Positions 56,352 through 64,000 of a stretch of 64,000 nucleotides of DNA are shown here, one piece after another. The notes under the pieces were generated by a model. The model did no database searches. It saw only the letters and a list, made by a program, of their open reading frames with translations, and was not told the origin of the DNA. The stretch is from Lysobacter enzymogenes. GTDB taxonomy: Bacteria; Pseudomonadota; Gammaproteobacteria; Xanthomonadales; Xanthomonadaceae. The stretch's first letter is position 1, and each line of letters starts with the position of its first letter. Location: assembly GCF_900106525.1 (NCBI RefSeq), contig NZ_FNOG01000004.1, positions 1 through 64,000 on the forward strand, given 5' to 3'. Both the position numbers and the translations under genes were made by a program.

Positions 56352-56369
56352 TTCGGTAATTACAGAAAT
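56352..56369. promoter_or_regulatory. 18-bp operator candidate, copy 2 (before the DCC gene)
   Basis: TTTCGGTAATTACAGAAA matches the pattern TTTCnGTnnnnACAGAAA shared with the copy at 57086-57103. It sits 20 bp upstream of the DCC start, in the only AT-rich stretch of this spacer. Confidence 0.7.
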
Positions 56370-56391
56370 AGATCGGCAAAAAAGGGCGCGC

Positions 56392-57072
56392 TCAGCTCGG
56401 GCCGTTGCCGCGCGGTGCCGCGGCGCCCGCGTCGGCCTGGCCCGTCGCAGCGCCCTCGCCCGCCTCGTCCTCATCGGCGAACAGCACGCCCACGGCCTGC
56501 GCCTGCGGTTCCGGCAGCGGCTTGATCGGGCCGCGCACGAACTGCTGGATGCGCGCGCCCATCTTCAGCAGCTTGATCAGGGTCTTGGGATCGAGCCGGT
56601 TCATCTCGTCGATCCAGCCGGTGCCGGTCTCCATGAATTCCAGCACCTCGCGCATGCGCGCCAGGGTCAGGCGATCGCGCGGGTCGGTCGGATCGGGCGA
56701 CACCGCGGCGTTGTCGCCATCGAGCACGGCGGTGCGCAGCATGCTCAGGGTCGGTTCGATCTCGCGCCGGCGCCGCTCCTGGACCACGGCGCGAAAGATG
56801 TCCCACACGTCCTTGTAGGTCTCGAAGTGGTCGCGGCGGTCGCCGAGCACATGGGTGACCCGGGCCAGGTTCCAGGACTGCAGCTCGCGCAGGCTGGTGC
56901 TGACGTTGGACCGGGCGAGGTTGAGGGTTTCGCAGATCTCGTCGGCGGTGATCGCGCGCTCGGACAGGAACAGCAGCGCGTGGATCTGGGCGACGGTGCG
57001 GTTGACGCCCCAACGGCTGCCCATCTCGCCCCAGTGGAGGATGAAGCGTTCTTGCAGGGGGCTGAGGGGCAT
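56392..57072 (-). CDS. GbsR/MarR-type transcriptional regulator
   Basis: A 226-residue regulator. A winged helix covers ~10-90: GEMGSRWGVNRTVAQIHALLFLSERAITADEICETLNLARSNVSTSLRELQSWNLARVTHVLGDRRDHFE, the arrangement of the GbsR family. The ~60-residue hydrophilic C-terminus ends GAAAPRGNGPS. The ATG at 57072 is preferred to longer in-frame starts, which would cover the 18-bp palindrome. It precedes the DCC-SDR-DUF4166 genes on the same strand and is probably their repressor and its own. Confidence 0.86.
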   Translation of the reverse strand: MPLSPLQERFILHWGEMGSRWGVNRTVAQIHALLFLSERAITADEICETLNLARSNVSTSLRELQSWNLARVTHVLGDRRDHFETYKDVWDIFRAVVQERRRREIEPTLSMLRTAVLDGDNAAVSPDPTDPRDRLTLARMREVLEFMETGTGWIDEMNRLDPKTLIKLLKMGARIQQFVRGPIKPLPEPQAQAVGVLFADEDEAGEGAATGQADAGAAAPRGNGPS

Positions 57073-57085
57073 GATCGTTCTCTTG

Positions 57086-57103
57086 TTTCTGTTTAGACAG
57101 AAA
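57086..57103. promoter_or_regulatory. 18-bp operator candidate, copy 1 (before the GbsR-type gene)
   Basis: TTTCTGT, TTAG, ACAGAAA: perfect 7-bp arms, 14 bp upstream of the regulator's ATG. Same pattern as the copy at 56352-56369. Likely the autoregulatory site of the GbsR-type protein. Confidence 0.7.
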
Positions 57104-57168
57104 TTAATGAAGAGACCGTAGACCGTCAATAGGCTCCAGCGCCGTTCGTCGGCGCTTCCCGCCAGCCG

Positions 57169-57297
57169 CTGTAGGAGCGGCGCGAGCCGCGACTGCGGAC
57201 CGGCATGATCGCGGCGCGGTTTTGGTATGTAGCGCAGGCACTTACGGCGCGATCTTGATGCCACGCGGTCGCGGCTTGCGCCGCTCCTACAGGGGTG
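57169..57297. repeat. palindromic repeat family 2, inverted pair
   Basis: GTAGGAGCGGCGCGAGCC at the left (57169-57199) and CGCGGTCGCGGCTTGCGCC with GCTCCTACAGGG at the right (57262-57297), about 60 bp apart, between the divergent GbsR-type and lexA genes. Confidence 0.82.
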
Positions 57298-57400
57298 CTG
57301 CGTCGCAGTCGCTGCGACTGGGGGCGCTCAATCTGCGCCGATCCTCCACTTCCCGTCCGTCGGCCGCGCCTGCCCTGGCTTACCGGCGTGCCTGGATTAT

Positions 57401-57414
57401 TACTAAAATTAGTA
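57401..57414 (+). promoter_or_regulatory. LexA box overlapping the lexA promoter
   Basis: TACTAA, AA, TTAGTA: perfect 6-bp arms, close to the TTAG...TACTA-type box of xanthomonad LexA. It ends one base before the lexA ATG. A possible -10 TAAAAT (57404-57409) lies inside it and TTACCG (57380-57385) could be the -35 with an 18-bp spacer. Confidence 0.75.
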
Positions 57415-57415
57415 C

Positions 57416-58093
57416 ATGAGCCTGACCGACCTCCGCCGCGCCCTGCTCGCCTTCCTGCACGAGCGCCTCGACGCCGACGGCCTGCCGCCATCGCAGCAGG
57501 AAATCTGCGCGCGCTTCGGCTTCCGCCAGAACCGCTCCGCCGGCTACCACCTGCAGGCGCTGCGCGAGGACGGGCTGATCGAACTGTTGCCGGGCCGCGC
57601 GCGCGGCATCCGCCTGCGCCCGGCCGGGGTGCGCGAAGCGCTGGCCTGGCGCGCCGAGCGCGAAGGCCTGGACCTGCCCGCGTTCGCCGCGCGCGGCGGC
57701 TACGACGACGCGCGCGAAGCGCTGCCGATCCTCGGCCGGGTCGCCGCCGGCGCGCCGATCGGCGCCGACGCCGAGACCGAAGCGCACGTGCTGATCGACC
57801 GCACGCTGTTCTCGCCGCGGCCGGATTACCTGCTGCGGGTCAAGGGCGATTCGATGCGCGAAGACGGCATCTTCGACGGCGACCTGGTCGCGGTGCACCG
57901 CACCGCCGATGCGCGCAGCGGCCAGGTGGTGGTCGCGCGCCTGGGCGATGAAGTCACCATCAAGCGCCTGCGCATCGACGCCGACGGCATCGCCCTGCTG
58001 CCGCGCAATCCCGATTACGCGCCGATCCGCGTGCCCGCCGATGCCGACTTCGCCATCGAAGGCCTGTACTGCGGCCTGGTGCGCAGCGCCTGA
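57416..58093 (+). CDS. lexA: LexA repressor of the mutagenesis cassette
   Basis: A 225-residue SOS repressor. The N-terminal winged helix contains PPSQQEICARFGFRQNRSAGYHLQALREDG, with the wing LPGRARGIRL. The S24 peptidase domain shows the cleavage site Ala111-Gly112 (GRVAAGAPI), catalytic Ser146 (KGDSMREDG) and Lys183 (DEVTIKRLRID). Its own operator abuts the ATG and no Shine-Dalgarno is visible, so the mRNA is probably leaderless. Xanthomonads often carry two lexA genes; this is the one linked to imuA-imuB-dnaE2. Confidence 0.95.
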   Translation: MSLTDLRRALLAFLHERLDADGLPPSQQEICARFGFRQNRSAGYHLQALREDGLIELLPGRARGIRLRPAGVREALAWRAEREGLDLPAFAARGGYDDAREALPILGRVAAGAPIGADAETEAHVLIDRTLFSPRPDYLLRVKGDSMREDGIFDGDLVAVHRTADARSGQVVVARLGDEVTIKRLRIDADGIALLPRNPDYAPIRVPADADFAIEGLYCGLVRSA

Positions 58094-58103
58094 GCGGCCG
58101 GCG

Positions 58104-58934
58104 ATGAGCACCCCGCCCGTATCGCTGGAAGGCCTGCTCGGTTCGCGCCGGCTGTGGCGCGGCCAGAACGCGCAGATCGCGCCGTCCGCACAGCCCACCG
58201 GCCACGCCGCGCTCGACGCCGCGCTGCCCACCGGCGGCTGGCCCGAAGCCGCATTGACCGAACTGCTGCTGCCGCACGCGGGCGTGGGCGAACTGCGCCT
58301 GCTGTGGCCGGCGCTGGCGCGGCTGTCGCGCGCGGCGCCGGAGCACGAGGCGGGGATGATCGTCCTGGTCGACCCGCCGCTGCTGCCGTATGCGCCGGCC
58401 TGGCGCGACGCCGGCGTGGCGCTGTCGCGCTTGCAGGTGGTGCGCGCGGGCGGCCGCGATGCGCTGTGGGCGGCCGAGCAATGCCTGCGCTCGGGCGCCT
58501 GCGCGGCGGTGCTGTGCTGGCCGCAACGCGCCGACGACCGCGCCTTGCGGCGCCTGCAGGTGGCGGCCGAAACCGGCCAGTGCCTCGGCTTCGCCCTGCG
58601 CGAGGCGCGCGCCGCGCTCAACCCCTCGCCCGCCGCGCTGCGCATCGCCATCGACGCCGCGCCGGCGCAGTTGCGCGTGCTCAAGTGCCGCGGCGGCAAT
58701 GCGCCGACGCGGGCGATCGCGTTCGCGCCGGAATCCTCCGCCGTTGATCGCAACCCGATCCAGATACCGCGGCCGCTCGTGCGCGAACCCGAGGTCGGCG
58801 GCGCCGTCGTTCCGCTTCGCGCCAAGGCCGCCAGGCCCGAGACAGTGCGCGCCGATGCCGCGAACGATCCGCCCGCCGCGGTCGAAGCTGTCGCAGCGCG
58901 CACGGTCGCGACGCTGCCGCCGCTGCAGCGCTGA
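58104..58934 (+). CDS. imuA: ImuA, translesion synthesis accessory protein
   Basis: A 276-residue RecA/SulA-like protein of the mutasome. Recognisable parts: SLEGLLGSRRLWRGQ and HAALDAALPTGGWPEAALTELLLPHAGVGEL at the N-terminus (family signature), and LSRLQVVRAGGRDALWAAEQCLRSGACAAVLCW in the middle. ATG 10 bp after the lexA stop; longer in-frame starts overlap lexA. The C-terminal ~60 residues are disordered. It works with ImuB and DnaE2. Confidence 0.92.
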   Translation: MSTPPVSLEGLLGSRRLWRGQNAQIAPSAQPTGHAALDAALPTGGWPEAALTELLLPHAGVGELRLLWPALARLSRAAPEHEAGMIVLVDPPLLPYAPAWRDAGVALSRLQVVRAGGRDALWAAEQCLRSGACAAVLCWPQRADDRALRRLQVAAETGQCLGFALREARAALNPSPAALRIAIDAAPAQLRVLKCRGGNAPTRAIAFAPESSAVDRNPIQIPRPLVREPEVGGAVVPLRAKAARPETVRADAANDPPAAVEAVAARTVATLPPLQR

Positions 58935-58944
58935 TTCCGCCGCC

Positions 58945-60393
58945 ATGCGCTGGGCCTGCCTGCTGCTGCCGCAATTGGCGATGGACGTGGTCCTGCGCCA
59001 ACACCCCGATCCCGACCGCCCGCTGGTCCTGGTCGAAGGCCCGCACGCGCGCCGTCGCCTGCACTCGGTCAACGCCGCCGCGCGCGCGCTCGGATTGCGG
59101 CCCGGACTGTCGCTGGTCGCCGCGCAGGCCATCGCCGACGGCGTGCAGACCGCCGAATTCGACCCGCAGGCGGCCGAGCGCGCGCGCCAATTGCTCGCCG
59201 CCTGGGCCTATCGCTACAGCTCGCAGGTCAGCGCCGATTTCGCCCACGCCCTGGTGCTGGAAATCGCCGGCAGCCGGCGCCTGTTCGGCGCCTGGCCGCA
59301 ACTGCGCCAGCGTTTGAACGCGGAACTGGCCGAACTCGGCTTCCGCCACCGCATGGCCGCCGCGCCCAACCCGTTCGCCGCGCGCGCGCTGACCAATGTC
59401 GGCGACGGCCTGTTCTTCGACGACGACCTGCTGCTGCCGGCGCTGGCCAAGCTGCCGATCGAGCGCAGCGGCCTCGACCCGGCCACGGTGCAGGCGCTGC
59501 AACGCATGGGCCTGCGCAAGCTCGGCGCGGTGTTCTCTCTGCCGCGCGCGCCGCTGGCGCGCCGCTTCGGCCCGGACCTGCTGCTGCGCCTGGACGCGCT
59601 GCGCGGCGCGGCCGAGCCGCCGCTGAGCTTCTACCAACCCCCCGACGCCTTCGATGCGCGCATCGAGCTCGGCCACGAAGCCGAATCCAGCCAGGCGCTG
59701 CTGTTCCCGCTGCGCCGCCTCACCGCCGACCTGGCCGCGTACCTGTCCGGCCGCGACGGCGGCGTGGCCCGGTTCAAGCTGCTGCTCGAACACGAGCGCC
59801 ACAGCCACCGAGAGCAGCACCCGCCGAGCGAAATCGCGGTCGGCCTGCTCGCGCCGGAGCGCGAAGCGGCGATGCTGTTCGAACTCGCGCGCGGCCGCCT
59901 GCAGCACGCGCAACTGCCGGCGCCGGTGGTGGCGCTGCGCCTGCTCGCCGAAGAACTGCCGCCGTTCGTGCCGGCCGCGCGCGACCTGTTCGACCCGCGC
60001 CCGCAACAGGCGCTGCCGTGGGCGCAGTTGCGCGAGCGCCTGCGCGCGCGGCTGGGCGACGAGCGCGTGCATGGGCTGGCCGCGCACGCCGACCATCGGC
60101 CCGAACGCGCCTGGCAAGCCGTGCTGGGCGATGCGCCGGCCGCGCGCGGCAAAGCGCCGCCGCCCGCGCAACCGCCACCGCGCCCGGGCTGGCTGCTGGC
60201 CGAACCCGAACCGCTGCGCGACGCGGTCGCGCGCATCCTCGCCGGGCCGGAGCGGATCGAATCGGGCTGGTGGGACCAGGACGAAGTACGCCGCGACTAC
60301 TACCTGGTAGAAACCGCGCGCGGCCAACGCGCCTGGGCCTACCGCGACGCCGGCGGCGACGGCGCGCTGACCGTGCACGGCTGGTTCGCATGA
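58945..60393 (+). CDS. imuB: ImuB, catalytically inactive Y-family polymerase homologue
   Basis: A 482-residue Y-family-like protein. The start [19 protein letters not shown] is 10 bp after imuA. The catalytic acidic residues of active DinB enzymes are not found in the corresponding motifs (LLLPQLAMD instead of the usual DMDAFF-like stretch, and [13 protein letters not shown] instead of SIDEAYLD). This fits ImuB's role as a beta-clamp-binding hub that recruits DnaE2. A Pro-rich segment ([16 protein letters not shown]) precedes a C-terminal domain with [16 protein letters not shown]. Its stop overlaps the dnaE2 start by ATGA. Confidence 0.94.
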   Translation: MRWACLLLPQLAMDVVLRQHPDPDRPLVLVEGPHARRRLHSVNAAARALGLRPGLSLVAAQAIADGVQTAEFDPQAAERARQLLAAWAYRYSSQVSADFAHALVLEIAGSRRLFGAWPQLRQRLNAELAELGFRHRMAAAPNPFAARALTNVGDGLFFDDDLLLPALAKLPIERSGLDPATVQALQRMGLRKLGAVFSLPRAPLARRFGPDLLLRLDALRGAAEPPLSFYQPPDAFDARIELGHEAESSQALLFPLRRLTADLAAYLSGRDGGVARFKLLLEHERHSHREQHPPSEIAVGLLAPEREAAMLFELARGRLQHAQLPAPVVALRLLAEELPPFVPAARDLFDPRPQQALPWAQLRERLRARLGDERVHGLAAHADHRPERAWQAVLGDAPAARGKAPPPAQPPPRPGWLLAEPEPLRDAVARILAGPERIESGWWDQDEVRRDYYLVETARGQRAWAYRDAGGDGALTVHGWFA

Positions 60394-63300
60394 GCGCGTC
60401 GACGCCCGCCCGCGACGCGCGCGGCGACGCCGCGCTGCCCGACTACGCCGAACTGCATTGCCTGTCGGCCTTTAGTTTCCAGCGCGGGGCGTCCATTGCC
60501 GACGAGTTGTTCGACCGCGCCCACGCGCTGGGCTACCGCGCGCTGGCGATCACCGACGAATGCACGTTGGCCGGGATCGTGCGCGCGTGGCAGGCGGCGC
60601 GGCGCACCGGCCTGGCCTTGATCGTCGGCAGCGAGATCCGCATCCACGACGGGCCCAAGCTGGTCCTGCTGGTCGCCGACAGCGCCGGTTATGCCGATCT
60701 GTGCGGATTGATCACTCAGGCACGGCGGCGCGCAGCGAAGGGCGAATACCTGAGCCTGCGCGAGGATTTCGACGCGCGCAGCGATCATCTGCTGGCGCTG
60801 TGGGTGCCCGACGGCGACGCCCACGACGAGGAACACGCGCAATGGCTGCGCGCGCGCTTCGGCGACCGCCTATGGCTCGCAGTGGAACTGCACCGCGGCC
60901 CCGACGACGACGCGCGGCTGGCCGCATTGACCGCGCTGGCGCGCCGCCACGGCCTGCTCGCGGTGGCCGCCGGCGACGCGCACATGCACGAACGCGCGCG
61001 CCGGCCGCTGCAGGACGTACTGACCGCGGTGCGCCACCGCACCACCGTGGCCGAGGCCGGAGCCAAGTTGTTCCCCAACGGCGAACGCCATCTGCGCATC
61101 CGTCGCGCGCTGCAGGCGATCTATCCGACGCCGTTGCTGGTGCAGACCGTGCGTATCGCCGACTTGTGCGCGGGCTTCGACCTCAAGCGCGGCATCGATT
61201 ATCAATACCCGCACGAGTTGGTCCCGGCCGGGGAGACGCCGAAAAGCTGGCTGCCCAAGCTGGTCGCCGAAGGTGCGGGCAAGCGCTGGCCGCGAGGCGT
61301 GCCGGCCGACTCGCAGCGGCAGATCGAACACGAACTCGACATCATCGGCCGGCTCGACTACGAATCGTATTTCCTCACCGTGCACGACATCGTGCGTTTC
61401 GCCCGCGAGCAGAACATCCTGTGCCAAGGCCGCGGCTCGGCGGCCAATTCCACCGTCTGTTTCGCCTTGGGCATCACCGAGATCGACCCGACCCGAATGG
61501 GCATGCTGTTCGAGCGCTTCATGTCGGTCGAGCGCAACGAGCCGCCCGATATAGACGTCGATTTCGAGCACGAGCGGCGCGAAGACGTCCTGCAATACGT
61601 ATTCAACCGCTACGGCCGCGACCGCGCCGCGCTGACCGCGGTCGCGATCAGCTATCGCGGCCGCAGCGCCGTGCGCGATGTGGCCTCGGCGCTGGGCATG
61701 CCACAGGACCAGATCGCCGAACTGGCGCGTACGCTCGACCGCTGGAGCCAGGACGTGCCGCTGGCCGAACACATCCGCGAACGCGGCATGGACCCCGACT
61801 CGCCGCTGCTGCGCAACATCCTGGCGTTGAGCCTGATCCTGGTGCAGCAGGCGTTTCCGCGCCATCTTTCGCAGCATCCGGGCGGCTTCGTCGTGTCCGA
61901 GCGGCCGCTGCACACGCTGGTTCCGGTAGAGAACGCGGCGATGGACAACCGCACCATCGTGCAATGGGACAAGGACGATCTCGATGCGATGGGGCTGCTG
62001 AAAGTCGACTGCCTCGCGCTGGGCATGCTGACGGCGATCCGCAAAGTGTTCGCCCTGCTCGACGCGCACGGAGTTCATGGGCTGGACATGCCGAGCATCC
62101 TGGAAAAGCCCGACGACAGCGAGGTCTACGACATGATCTGCGACGCCGACACCATCGGCGTGTTCCAGATCGAATCGCGGGCGCAGATGTCGATGCTGCC
62201 CAGGCTCAGGCCGCGCAAGTTCTACGATCTGGTGATCGAGATCGCGATCGTCCGGCCAGGGCCGATCCAGGGCGACATGGTCAATCCGTATCTGCGCCGC
62301 CGCCAGGGCCTGGAGCCCATCGAGTATCCGTCCGCGGAGCTGGAGACCGTGCTCAACCGTACCTTCGGCGTGCCCTTGTTCCAGGAGCAGGTCATGCAGA
62401 TCGCAATGGTCGCCGCGGACTACACGGCCGGCGAGGCCGACCAGTTGCGCCGCTGCATGGCGGCCTGGAAGCGACACGGCGGCCTCGAACCGCATCGCGA
62501 CAAACTGTTCGCCGGAATGATGAAGAACGGCTACAGCGAAGACTTCGCCCACCGCATCTTCGAACAGATCAAAGGCTTCGGCAGCTACGGCTTCCCGGAA
62601 TCCCACGCCGCCAGTTTCGCCCTGCTCGCCTACGTCAGCTGCTGGCTCAAGCACTACCACCCCGCCGCCTTCGCCTGCGGCATCATCAACTCGATGCCGA
62701 TGGGCTTCTACACCCACGGCCAGATCCTTCACGACGTGCGCCGCAAGGGCGTCACCATCCTGCCGGTGGACGTGCGCTACAGCGATTGGGACTGCACCCT
62801 GGAAGCCCTGCCCGGCCGCGGCGAACGCAAGCACCCGCACGCGATCCGCATGGGCCTGCGCCTGGTCAACGGCTTCGACGAGGCCTCCGCCGACCGCATC
62901 AGCGACGCGCGCGCGCAGGCCTCGTGGCGCGATGTCGACGACCTGTGCGAGCGCGCCGGGCTGGACGCGCGCGTGCGCGCCGTGCTCGCCGATGCCGGCG
63001 CGTTGCGCGCGTTGGCCGGGCATCGCCATCGCGCGCGCTGGGCGGTGGCCGGGGTCGACACGCAACTGCCGCTGTTCGCCGGCGTCGCCCGCGCCGAAGC
63101 GCAGGTCGCGCTGCCGCTGCCGAGCGCCGGCGAGGACGTGCAGGCCGACTACGCGCTGCTGGGCACCACGCTCGGCCCGCATCCGCTGGCGCTGCTGCGC
63201 AGCGCGCTGCACGCGCGGCGCTGCCGGCGTTCCTCGCAGCTCAAGAGCGTCGAACACGGCCGCAACGTGCGTTTCGCCGGGCTGGTGACGGTGCGCCAGC

Positions 63301-63542
63301 ATCCGGAGACCGCCAGCGGAGTGACCTTCCTGAGCCTGGAAGACGAGGACGGCATGGTCAACGCAGTGGTCTGGCGCGATCTGGCCCAACGCCAGCGGCG
63401 GGTGCTGGTGGAAGCGCGGCTGATGGCCATCGACGGCAAGCTCGAACGCGTCGATGGCGTGCAGCACATCGTGGTGTCGCGGATGGAGGACCTGACGCCG
63501 CTGCTGGGCTCGCTGGCGACGCATTCGCGCGATTTCCATTGA
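60390..63542 (+). CDS. dnaE2: error-prone DNA polymerase DnaE2 (ImuC)
   Basis: A 1050-residue C-family polymerase for SOS-induced translesion synthesis, normal length. The PHP domain begins [17 protein letters not shown], with [17 protein letters not shown]. The polymerase core has the paired catalytic aspartates in [16 protein letters not shown], and [20 protein letters not shown]. Later markers: [16 protein letters not shown]-like [36 protein letters not shown] and the C-terminal OB fold ([35 protein letters not shown]). The ATG lies in the ATGA overlap with imuB. Confidence 0.97.
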   Translation: MSASTPARDARGDAALPDYAELHCLSAFSFQRGASIADELFDRAHALGYRALAITDECTLAGIVRAWQAARRTGLALIVGSEIRIHDGPKLVLLVADSAGYADLCGLITQARRRAAKGEYLSLREDFDARSDHLLALWVPDGDAHDEEHAQWLRARFGDRLWLAVELHRGPDDDARLAALTALARRHGLLAVAAGDAHMHERARRPLQDVLTAVRHRTTVAEAGAKLFPNGERHLRIRRALQAIYPTPLLVQTVRIADLCAGFDLKRGIDYQYPHELVPAGETPKSWLPKLVAEGAGKRWPRGVPADSQRQIEHELDIIGRLDYESYFLTVHDIVRFAREQNILCQGRGSAANSTVCFALGITEIDPTRMGMLFERFMSVERNEPPDIDVDFEHERREDVLQYVFNRYGRDRAALTAVAISYRGRSAVRDVASALGMPQDQIAELARTLDRWSQDVPLAEHIRERGMDPDSPLLRNILALSLILVQQAFPRHLSQHPGGFVVSERPLHTLVPVENAAMDNRTIVQWDKDDLDAMGLLKVDCLALGMLTAIRKVFALLDAHGVHGLDMPSILEKPDDSEVYDMICDADTIGVFQIESRAQMSMLPRLRPRKFYDLVIEIAIVRPGPIQGDMVNPYLRRRQGLEPIEYPSAELETVLNRTFGVPLFQEQVMQIAMVAADYTAGEADQLRRCMAAWKRHGGLEPHRDKLFAGMMKNGYSEDFAHRIFEQIKGFGSYGFPESHAASFALLAYVSCWLKHYHPAAFACGIINSMPMGFYTHGQILHDVRRKGVTILPVDVRYSDWDCTLEALPGRGERKHPHAIRMGLRLVNGFDEASADRISDARAQASWRDVDDLCERAGLDARVRAVLADAGALRALAGHRHRARWAVAGVDTQLPLFAGVARAEAQVALPLPSAGEDVQADYALLGTTLGPHPLALLRSALHARRCRRSSQLKSVEHGRNVRFAGLVTVRQHPETASGVTFLSLEDEDGMVNAVVWRDLAQRQRRVLVEARLMAIDGKLERVDGVQHIVVSRMEDLTPLLGSLATHSRDFH

Positions 63543-63810
63543 GGCCGCGTCCGACGCCCGATCCAAGCCGGGCGCATCCAATCGCGCCGCGCTGCATCGA
63601 GCCGAATCGAATGCGGTTGGAACGGCTCGAACGCTGCGCGCCGAGCCGTGGCAACCATGAAAGACATGCAAACAATGCAATAAGACATGCACAGGCACAT
63701 TCAATACGTGCGAACGCCGATAATCTTTTCCGCGCTCACTTGAATTTAACCCGCGCCCGTTTCGCCGCGGCTAGGATGCCCGAACACCACGAACACAAGG
63801 ACCCGAGTTC

Positions 63811-64000
63811 ATGAAGAAGTTCCCCTGCCTCGCTCTAGCCGCGCTCATCCTCGTCGCCAGCGCCCCCGCACTGGCCGAAGTCGGCAACCTCAACAACACC
63901 GGCTACGGCGCGACCAAGGCCGATGCGGAAGCCAAGGCCAAGAAGAATCTCGAAGAAGCTTGCCGCTCGCGCAACGGAAAGATCGTCGAGGGCTCGTTCA
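63811..64000 (+). CDS. small secreted protein, C-terminus outside the window
   Basis: The first 63 residues are visible: a signal peptide (MKKFPCLALAALILVASAPALA) and the start of a Lys/Ala/Asn-rich mature region (NLNNTGYGATKADAEAKAKK, then CRSRNGKIVEG). The preceding 268 bp after dnaE2 hold no other gene; they are AT-richer near the start and should contain this gene's promoter. Function unknown. Confidence 0.7.
   Translation, partial: MKKFPCLALAALILVASAPALAEVGNLNNTGYGATKADAEAKAKKNLEEACRSRNGKIVEGSF

Overview
The window is a high-GC chromosomal segment from a gammaproteobacterium of the Xanthomonadaceae, most likely Lysobacter. I infer this from gene order: greA-rpfE-recJ, carA/carB, hrcA-grpE-dnaK-dnaJ, recN, divergent fur and bamE (omlA), ratA-rnfH, smpB, ssrA, and a LexA-ImuA-ImuB-DnaE2 cassette. 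Dense intergenic families of palindromic repeats support it. No rRNA, tRNA or CRISPR array is visible. The left edge cuts glmS; the right edge cuts a small secreted protein.

Layout. (1) 1-14778, minus strand: a run of surface and secreted genes. A 1583-residue DUF11/Ig-like repeat protein is translationally coupled to a 1214-residue predicted outer-membrane beta-barrel protein. A CshA/GEVED/DUF11 protein, an MbcA/ParS-like protein, a small unknown, a secreted metzincin protease with FG-GAP repeats, and glmS follow. (2) 14779-15827: a gene-free, relatively AT-rich stretch with two strong inverted repeats, probably the control region of that run. (3) 15828-28819, minus strand: recJ, rpfE, greA, then carB and carA separated by two unrecognised genes, then dapB, a DUF3857/transglutaminase protein and a TonB-C-terminal protein. 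(4) 29059-34296, minus strand: dnaJ, dnaK, grpE, hrcA, with clear sigma-32 promoters before grpE and dnaK and a sigma-70 promoter apparently giving leaderless hrcA mRNA. (5) 34297-43993: a repeat-rich spacer, recN, fur/bamE, ratA-rnfH, smpB, a CHASE/PAS histidine kinase, and a divergent CI/YdaS-like regulator pair with palindromic operators. (6) 44194-48590: tmRNA followed by a decayed integrative element at its 3' end, with a truncated integrase, a TIR-domain protein, an orphan barstar-like gene, a phage-type small gene and a frameshifted SRAP remnant. (7) 48595-57072: accessory genes, an Xre-RES toxin-antitoxin pair, and a GbsR-type regulator followed by a DCC/SDR/DUF4166 operon, with two near-identical 18-bp operators. 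(8) 57416-63542: the mutagenic SOS cassette lexA-imuA-imuB-dnaE2, with its LexA box directly against the lexA start codon.

The best candidates for under-described biology are the surface cassette (DUF11 protein, barrel, CshA protein), the remnant island behind tmRNA with its TIR protein and small membrane-protein neighbour, and the GbsR operator pair. All functional calls rest on reading translated sequence by eye; no database search was run.
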